From: Lycorma delicatula
Lineage: Eukaryota > Arthropoda > Insecta > Hemiptera > Fulgoridae
Length of the DNA stretch: 64,000 nucleotides
Assembly (NCBI RefSeq): GCF_047948215.1
Contig: NC_134463.1
Span: forward strand, 53,627,201-53,691,200
Direction: 5' to 3'
Part shown: positions 57,765-64,000 of the stretch, piece by piece
How the letters are laid out: each line of letters opens with the position of its first letter
Numbering within the stretch: the first letter of the stretch is position 1
Translations under genes and position numbers: made by a program
The notes under the pieces: generated by a model
The model's input: the letters and a program-made list of their open reading frames with translations, nothing else
Databases searched by the model: none
What the model was told of the DNA's origin: nothing

Positions 57765-57829
<65 letters not shown>

Positions 57830-57832
57830 CAT
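57721..57832. repeat. (TA)n microsatellite region
   Basis: TATATATACATACATACATA leads into a pure (AT)n run at about 57,768-57,822 and then GTATATAC. Confidence 0.93.
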
Positions 57833-58465
57833 TTTAACTACATAAAATAACAACAAAACACAATAAATACAGATTAAAATACTAATCCTACAAGTTTGCT
57901 AAAGAACGCTTGGCAATGCGTACTAGAAAGCTGTGCGGAATTGTCATAACATGTTGATAAAGTAAAGACAAAGATTTATGTACCAGTTTGTTGTTGGACG
58001 GACAATTAGAGTTTCATATCTCTTGCAAATAATTCAGCCACTATATATTCAGATCTACTTTGCAGATTTAAATAGTAAGATAGTTGCTTGTGGAATTTTG
58101 AATTCATTATGCAATTAATGCAGAAATATAAAAAGATATTATTTTTAATTTTGTTCATAATTCAAGAAGTTCAGTATAATTTTGTACGAATTCTTATGAT
58201 TAATTACCGGTATATTAATGTTAAGTAAGATGTATTGTAATCCTGCTAAAACTACGTGATTGAAAAAATTGTTTATTTAGCAGATATTAATTTCTTTATA
58301 CATTTTAGTTGATCACCTGTTCTCTATGATATTGATGTGTTGATTCTTACTAAAAGTTATATTTATGTTATGTTTCGTAATGTTATGTTATACTTGCAAT
58401 TGTGTTTGGAAATTAATTCTGATTAGGTATTACGGTTTTGTTTTTTTGAACAATCACTTGAACAG
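57833..58465. other. AT-rich spacer upstream of CR1-like element
   Basis: No recognised gene. No promoter can be assigned. Confidence 0.4.
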
Positions 58466-58598
58466 TGACCCGAGGAGGTTTGCGCGTAGAAAACTTATAA
58501 GAGACGACAGAAAACGATCTATCGGGAAATTTGAGTGATAACGAGATTGTAACTATGGTATCCCAACCTAATGTGTAGATGGCATACGAATCAAAGAT
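58466..58598 (+). pseudogene. ORF1-like remnant fused to RT
   Basis: Positions 58,475-58,572 repeat 26,888-26,992 (landmarks GACCCGAGGAGG, ATCGGGAAATTTGAG, CCCAACCTA). A frameshift and stop break the frame (RDPRRFARRKLIRDD... in place of RDPRRVACRNLIRDD). Right after the shared part the reading frame of the RT begins (DGIRIKDLKYVVNK at about 58,577), so the usual endonuclease and the start of the RT are missing. This reads as a deletion junction within one element. Confidence 0.6.
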
Positions 58599-60014
58599 TT
58601 GAAATATGTCGTTAATAAAGTCAGCCCTTTAATTTCAATTATAGTAAACAATATAATTAAATCAAGGAGGGTTCCTGATCTACTGAAGATGTCTATTGTT
58701 AGACCTATCTATAAAGCTGGTTCTTTTAAAGATTTAAATAATTATCGGCCAATTTCTATACTGTCATGTATCGAAAAAGTTTTTGAACGGTATGTCTCTA
58801 TGCATATTACTAAATACCTTGATGATAACAAATTAATTAGTGAAACTCAATATGGTTTCAGAAAGGGGATTGGGACTAACGATGCTATAAATGATTTATC
58901 TGATTTTGTCAATATTAACTTAAATAAATGTAACCATGTAATCTTACTTTTTTTAGATTTTCGTAAAGCTTTTGATACGTTAGACCATCATAAACTTTTA
59001 GATGCCCTAAATAAGCTAGGGTTTAATGGCCCTTTTAATAATATGCTACAAAACTATTTAAGTAACAGAAAACTTATTGTTAAAATTAAAGATAAATATA
59101 GTGATAGATACGAAACGGATAGTGGCGTGCCTCAAGGGTCTATCTTGGGCCCAACACTTTTTAATCTGTACGTTAATGATATGTCTAGCGCGATCTCTAA
59201 TTCATGTCTGTTGCAATACGCTGATGATAGTGTTTTAGCATTTGGACATAAGCGATTGGAAGAAGCAGAGTTTTTAATGCAAGAAGATTTTAATAATCTA
59301 TTAAAGTGGCTTCATGACAAAGGCCTAATTATTAACGCTAAAAAAACTACTGTTTTACATGTAAGATCTCCTTATCTTCAATCCCAAAGACCAATAAAAA
59401 TTATTTGTCATACATGTGACTGTATAAAAAATTACCACATAAATTGTAATTGTGAACATCTCCAGAATGCTGACAAATACAAATATTTGGGTGTACATTT
59501 TGACTCTTTTTTTAGATGGGATCACCATATAAAACATATATGTAAAAATTTAAGAGTGGTTGCTATGAAATTCCACCACATCTCACCCCTATTACCAATT
59601 CACTGTAAACGCTTACTCTATTCATCCTTGTTTGAATCTGTTATTCGATACGGCTTGACAACATGGGGATCAGCCGCAGACTATCTCATAAATAAAATAA
59701 ATTTAATACAAAATAGGGTCCTCAAAGATATTGCTCTTTATGATTCTGATAACAATTATGACACTAATTTAAATAATCTTACAAGGTTTCTGTCAGTTAG
59801 AGGTCTATTTAAATTCTTAATTATTTTTAAGAACTTTTACAACAGTGAATACAGGTTAAATATAGAAAGTGGATACAATTTGAGAGCAATGAGCTTTATC
59901 ACAGATAGATATAATAATACTTACGGTAAACGATTAAAGAAGTACGTTGTTCCTGCATTACTTAATTCTTTACCGAATCACCTCAATAATGTAAAAATAA
60001 AAAAAATGATTTAA
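58599..60014 (+). CDS. reverse transcriptase of CR1/jockey-like non-LTR element
   Basis: A 471-codon open frame, the longest in the window, encodes an RNA-directed DNA polymerase that would copy LINE RNA at a nicked chromosomal target. Visible motifs: NNYRPISILS (48-57), GFRKG (86-90), LFLDFRKAFDTLDH (117-130) with catalytic Asp120, SGVPQGSILGPTLFNLYVND (175-194), YADD (207-210) with the catalytic Asp pair, and KYLGVHFD (295-302). A cysteine/histidine cluster at 268-287 (CHTCDC...CNC) lies between the palm and the KYLG block. The C-terminal region (YGLTTWGSAA, 351-360) ends at a TAA or TGA-type stop at 60,012. The ATG at 58,599 is not the natural start: homologous sequence continues upstream in frame from about 58,577. 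The endonuclease domain and most of ORF1 are missing, so the protein could not mobilise its own RNA normally. No stop or frameshift within the RT suggests a recent copy. Confidence 0.88.
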   Translation: MKYVVNKVSPLISIIVNNIIKSRRVPDLLKMSIVRPIYKAGSFKDLNNYRPISILSCIEKVFERYVSMHITKYLDDNKLISETQYGFRKGIGTNDAINDLSDFVNINLNKCNHVILLFLDFRKAFDTLDHHKLLDALNKLGFNGPFNNMLQNYLSNRKLIVKIKDKYSDRYETDSGVPQGSILGPTLFNLYVNDMSSAISNSCLLQYADDSVLAFGHKRLEEAEFLMQEDFNNLLKWLHDKGLIINAKKTTVLHVRSPYLQSQRPIKIICHTCDCIKNYHINCNCEHLQNADKYKYLGVHFDSFFRWDHHIKHICKNLRVVAMKFHHISPLLPIHCKRLLYSSLFESVIRYGLTTWGSAADYLINKINLIQNRVLKDIALYDSDNNYDTNLNNLTRFLSVRGLFKFLIIFKNFYNSEYRLNIESGYNLRAMSFITDRYNNTYGKRLKKYVVPALLNSLPNHLNNVKIKKMI

Positions 60015-60555
60015 AAAAACTTCTCATTGAGTGGGCGTTAATTATAACGTAATAGGTACTAACAGGATTCATGTTGGATTTATACTGGCAGTCCAGACAA
60101 TTATAACATGATTATAGTTATTATTTTAATGTTGATAATTATTGTAAATCAATAAATAATGTATTGTTGAATGGTTAAAGCTTAGTTATTTATTTTCTTT
60201 ATGTAATTGTTGCAACAAGATATTAATTGTGTAATTCGTTGTTGTAATTAAGTATAGTTTTGTTTCTTGAATATAATTTTAGTTACTAAATCTAATACAT
60301 TACAATTATTAAAGAAATAATTTGTTCATTAGTTTTTAAATATTTAGTCTAATTTTGTAAAATTAATTTTTATAATTGTACTACTATTATAAGTATTATA
60401 AAACTAATAATATCTTTAGTTGTTACATAAAATTGGTTATTACATTAACCACTTAATAATGTAATAATACTCTTTATTATATCTGTCGACAGACTTAGGT
60501 CTGACGGATGACCATGTAAGTTTTAAATTGTAAATAAATAAAATAAATAAATACA
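60015..60555 (+). other. 3' UTR and (TAAA)-rich tail of the CR1-like element
   Basis: AT-rich untranslated sequence ends in TGTAAATAAATAAAATAAATAAATA at 60,528-60,553, here described as a (TAAA)-type tail. Such short tandem tails mark the 3' ends of CR1-like and related LINEs. A CTGTCGACAGACTTAGGTCT stretch just before it (60,483-60,502) contains the palindrome CTGTCGACAG. Confidence 0.7.
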
Positions 60556-61165
60556 AGTCAGTGGAGGAACATACCTATGCCGAGGAAACAAACTGTGATT
60601 CATAGTCCTAGCAATGGTGAATTACCCGTATCAAATAGATGTAGCGATCTTCCATTACAGGATACGGACGTTGTGAACCGAACAGAACTACTCAAACCTC
60701 CTCCTGTTTTGTTTTACGGGATAAACGATGTACTGAGGATGTACAAACTGCTAGAAACTGTCAATCCGACCATGCGGCAAATTATCGACACTGCAGAGTA
60801 TACCAAGAGATATTGGATAGAAAACGTAAGCGAAAGGCAAATCGGAACTCACAGTTTGTTGCGAGAATCGAATCCGATAACCGCAGGGTGACCGGCCCCG
60901 CGCTCGATGATAAAAATTTTCCCTCGTTGAGACGTGAAGCGCTTAGCATAGTCGGCGCGAAACCTGAGTCTCTCCACGAAAAGTATGCTGCGGCAGCTAG
61001 ACGTATTAGTGAGGATGTTGTGGTCAAGTTAGACAGAATTTCATCAAATATACTTCCTGGTTCAACAGATTGTGGGTCTAATAGCTTTCTTTATTCAGGT
61101 ACTTTCCAAAATCTGTTAATGACAAAATTTCTTTATACATTGGACAGATATTTCTATATGTAAAT
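60556..61165 (+). pseudogene. retroelement ORF1-like fragment(s)
   Basis: Two open frames overlap. The first (60,577-60,891) reads MPRKQTVIHSPSNG and then LLKPPPVLFYGINDVLRMYK, which resembles the PPPIxVxGVxD block of LINE ORF1 proteins. The second (frame open from about 60,781 to 61,163) continues with DRKRKRKANRNSQFVAR, LDDKNFPSLRREALS and ISEDVVVKLDRISSN. The two are probably one ORF broken by a frameshift near 60,800. The first frame begins within 25 bases of the tail of the upstream element, so the two elements abut. No RT follows within the window. A host gene is not ruled out but the neighbours argue against it. Confidence 0.55.
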
Positions 61166-61410
61166 CAAAACAAAATTAACAAATCGATTATTTTTTTCAC
61201 TTCATTTATTTTTCCTATTCATAATTTCTTGATGACATTTTTAAAAGAAAAAAAGTAAAACAATTTTTTGGGCTGCCTCCCAAAAAAAAAATTGTTTGAT
61301 TTTTTCGATGATCCAGCAAATATTTACTTAATACTGATATCAAATCTACATTGGCTACTCTCTACGTGTAATTATGTTTAATGTATTTCATTGATTTAGA
61401 ATTTTTCAGC
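61166..61410. other. AT-rich spacer with hairpin
   Basis: A hairpin CAATTTTTTGGG / CCCAAAAAAAAAATTG spans about 61,260-61,295. Nothing else. Confidence 0.5.
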
Positions 61411-61550
61411 TGATCTCTGTGGCTCAGTAGATGCATCTCGGTATTTCGAACGGAGGTCCCGGATTTGAATCCCGGTGATATTTCCATACGCTAACAATTT
61501 TCACCGGCAAATAACCATAGTTGTTGATCCCCTCTCATAAAAAAAAAAAG
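61411..61550 (+). repeat. tRNA-derived SINE family 2, copy 5
   Basis: Head GCTGATCTCTGTGGCTCAGT with A box TGGCTCAGTAGATG, B box GGATTTGAATCCCGG, body GATATTTCCATACGC and an A-rich end. More diverged than copies 3 and 6. Confidence 0.8.
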
Positions 61551-62159
61551 ATTGCCTAGTTATAAGAAAAGAAGAAATGTTTAATCATACAATCTGTTAT
61601 TTGTCAAATATAACATAAAATCACAAATTAAAAAAATAATTGCATTTATAATGCAACTAGCTTTCCCCGCGATTTCACTCGATTTTATATTTGTACCTGA
61701 AACACGTTTTTAAAAAAATTGTTAGAATTTTGTTAAAAAGAAAGTATCATCATAGTTTCCTCTTTAATATAGCTATTGTAATTATATTGGCCGGGAGAAC
61801 CATATAATTACTTTACATGTACTATAATTTCGATAATTTTGGCATAATTTAATAAGATTCATATTTCATTTCAATATTAATATAGTGCGAATTATTTAAA
61901 TGATTTTATAAGTCTGATTTCAAAACGTTGAAACTTAATTTAAAGTATACCATATAAAGGTTTAAAAAGATTCTAAAACTTTTAAAGTTTCTTTTTAACT
62001 TTTGAACTTTTAACAAGGGAACAAGATTTGTTACCAATAAAAATTGCCAGCTATCGATAAAAAATTTATATTCCACAATAACTGTAATATTTATTATAAT
62101 CAGTTAGTTGTTTACCTCTTGCATATTTATTATTATTATTGATATTACAAAATTCCGTT
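61551..62159. other. AT-rich DNA with a repeat-end motif
   Basis: AACTAGCTTTCCCCGCGATT at 61,658-61,677 followed by ACCTGAAACACGTTTTT resembles the end of a widely distributed insect dispersed element (recognised by general look only). The remainder is AT-rich and empty. Confidence 0.45.
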
Positions 62160-62865
62160 GTTTTTTCCCCTGTACGAGGTAAAGTAACTATTGTGATTGC
62201 AAAAAATTTCGATTATAAGATTTCAACGGAACTATTTATTGACCATCCCTGAATACATTTTGACTAATTTCGGCGTGACGTCTGTACGTACGTACGCATG
62301 TATCTCGTATAACTAAAAACGATGCGGCCGTAGGATGTTGAAATTTTGGATTTAGGACTGTTGCAACATCAAGTTATGCATCTCCCTTTTGTTTGCAATC
62401 ATTCAAATTTGACTGGACTAAAAGTGTTCAAAAAGCTCAAAATCCCCCAAAATTTTGATATTTTACTTTTTTGTAATGGCAGTAATAAGCCCTTATTGAG
62501 AGATTTTTAATGATATTCATAAGTGAGACTTATCTTCATTGGTTCTAAAGTTACAGCCAAAGAAAATTTTAATTAAATATTTGGATCTTAAAAGGGGAAG
62601 TCATATCGGTTCGAATCGGACTTCATCTTTTTTTTTTTTCAACTTAAATATATTGATTTGTTAATAATTATTAACCTCAGTAAAAAAAAGAATACAATAA
62701 ATAATAATTCTAACAATAAACAAACAAACAAAAAATTGAAAAAATATCAGAAATTATTAATGAAATAAAATTCTTTGTAATTTTCATTTAAAAAAAAAAA
62801 ATGGGTATGTGTAATTTAATAGGCGTGCAAGGAAAACATGTGGTGTGTGGACACCACATCTTATT
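62160..62865 (+). repeat. dispersed repeat C, copy 2
   Basis: Same landmarks and order as 42,222-43,250: CCTGTACGAGGTAAAG, AATTTCGATTATAAGATTTC, TCGGCGTGACGTCTGTACGT, GCCGTAGGATGTTGAAATTT, and CATATCGGTTCGAATCGGAC. It is shorter because the segment between the two inverted tRNA-like motifs and the tRNA-like head are missing. It ends in a hairpin ATGTGGTGT-GTGG-ACACCACAT (62,838-62,859). Confidence 0.78.
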
Positions 62866-63597
62866 TTTTAAGCATATCTTTAAGCGTCATTAGATATTTT
62901 ATATACCAAAGATATGTTTGGATAGATTTTACGTACAACATGTGTTTAAATGAAATTTTTAATCCAAAAACTATGTAATACAAAGATAATCTTACGTTAT
63001 AATACTGCAATAAAACTTCCTAAAAAGTGACAGAACATGTTTATTTTTTATTAGAAATAAACATAACAAACCACTTTTCGGATTAAGAATATTGTTTTAA
63101 GTTTTATTATTTTTTTTATAGATATAAAAGTATTACTTTTTATATTTTGTGTCTCATGTTAAATAAAATATATATCTTCATAATTTTTATTACTTTAGGA
63201 AATTAATTTATCTCCATTTTTTATGTATTTCAATATCGTCTAAGTTATAGAATTGTTTACGGTATTCATTTGGTAGTTGATACGATAATATCTTTAAGGA
63301 CTTGTCGAATTATTTACTTTATATTGAACATTATCTTACCATTTTTAATTAGTTACTGATAAGTCAGATTTGTTAAGAATTTATTTATCTAGTTTTTAAT
63401 GTAAATACGTAGCATTTTAATATTATAATCGATTATATAATAAAACTATGTTTTCTTAGGATATAAATTTATATGAATTTTTTAAATCTAAATTTTTATA
63501 TTAAATTTAGAATAAGTTATCCAATTATCTATAAAGTAAAACTATTAAAACAGTTAAAATATCACACTTTTAATGTGATAAAAATCTAATTAGCATT
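62866..63597. other. AT-rich spacer
   Basis: No gene or element recognised. Confidence 0.45.
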
Positions 63598-63745
63598 AAG
63601 TCAATCTCTATGGCGGAGTGGTAGTGCGGCCTTCCAATCGGAGGTCCCAGGTTTGAATCCCGATCAGGCACGGTACATCAATCAGTAACTGTAAGTAGGC
63701 GTAAGCCTGTTGTTACTGGATATAAAGAAATAAATAGACTGACTG
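63598..63745 (+). repeat. tRNA-derived SINE family 2, copy 6
   Basis: Head TCAATCTCTATGGCGGAGTG with A box TGGCGGAGTGGTAG, B box AGGTTTGAATCCCGATC, shortened body, GTAACTGTAAGTAGGCGTAA and GCCTGTTGTTACTGGATA, and tail AAAGAAATAAATA. Confidence 0.88.
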
Positions 63746-63778
63746 GATCTTAACCAGTTACTCTACTCGTATATTTAT

Positions 63779-63819
63779 ATTCTATATTTCAAGAACGGTT
63801 AGTTCTTGAAATATAGAAT
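63779..63819. repeat. perfect 18-bp inverted repeat, 5-nt loop
   Basis: ATTCTATATTTCAAGAAC (63,779-63,796) and its exact reverse complement (63,802-63,819) flank GGTTA. Two direct copies of AAATATCGAAAAAT follow at about 63,824 and 63,845. No gene in the remaining sequence to 64,000. Confidence 0.92.
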
Positions 63820-64000
63820 TTAAATATCGAAAAATATTTATTTAAAATATCGAAAAATTGAAGCTTATTCCCAGAGGGAATAAATGGGAATTTTTATAGT
63901 AATAAGAAAAAAGATATTTAAGGACTTGTTTAAATTCTTTAACTGACAACAAATAAATATCACGTTTTGGAAAAGATTTAACAAGTCTGTCCAACATATA

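Overview
The window reads as AT-rich nuclear DNA of an insect. The mix of mariner/Tc1-like, jockey-like, CR1-like and R1-like elements, a piggyBac-type TTAA element and tRNA-derived SINEs fits many insects. A hemipteran is my guess, but the sequence alone does not settle it. No host protein-coding gene, rRNA gene, functional tRNA gene or CRISPR array could be supported. Almost everything recognisable is a mobile element or its debris, set in AT-rich DNA with microsatellites.

Layout. 0-8.4 kb: a deleted mariner (minus), a jockey fragment (minus), a dispersed repeat, a mariner/Tc1 scrap and an R1-like retrotransposon 3' end (plus). 8.42-16.74 kb: one uninterrupted tandem array of 16 units of about 523 bp, with a 507-bp variant at every fourth position (units 2, 6, 10). 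17-24.6 kb: a hairpin-ended repeat, two jockey 3' fragments, a long degenerate mariner-like transposase, a strong perfect inverted repeat, a 743-bp piggyBac-like non-autonomous element and a SINE. 24.6-33 kb: an N-terminal retroelement ORF fragment, SINEs, another degenerate mariner-like transposase and a retrotransposon RNase H region. 33-48 kb: many non-coding dispersed repeats, including a foldback element with arms of about 230 bp, a long-TIR element with another repeat nested in it, and two inverted copies of a 0.65-0.78 kb repeat. 48.5-50 kb: a SINE truncated against a dense palindrome cluster, then an R1-like element 3' end (minus) whose last frame is broken by a single stop. 50-57.7 kb: SINEs, microsatellites, a long-TIR element flanked by (CA)n(GA)n on both sides, a mariner relic and an endonuclease-RT tail. 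58.5-61.2 kb: the best-preserved gene of the window, a 471-codon CR1/jockey-like reverse transcriptase with intact catalytic motifs, its (TAAA)-rich tail, and directly after it an ORF1-like fragment of another retroelement. 61.4-64 kb: SINEs and a second copy of the 42-kb dispersed repeat.

How the parts relate. Autonomous elements are present mostly as relics: RT or transposase fragments with stops, frameshifts and deletions. Two SINE families (three and six copies) carry Pol III A/B boxes and would depend on a LINE partner for mobility. Several non-coding families occur two or three times within the window, some in opposite orientation. All homology calls come from reading translations and comparing by eye; no database search was made. 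Family boundaries are approximate unless a terminal repeat fixes them.
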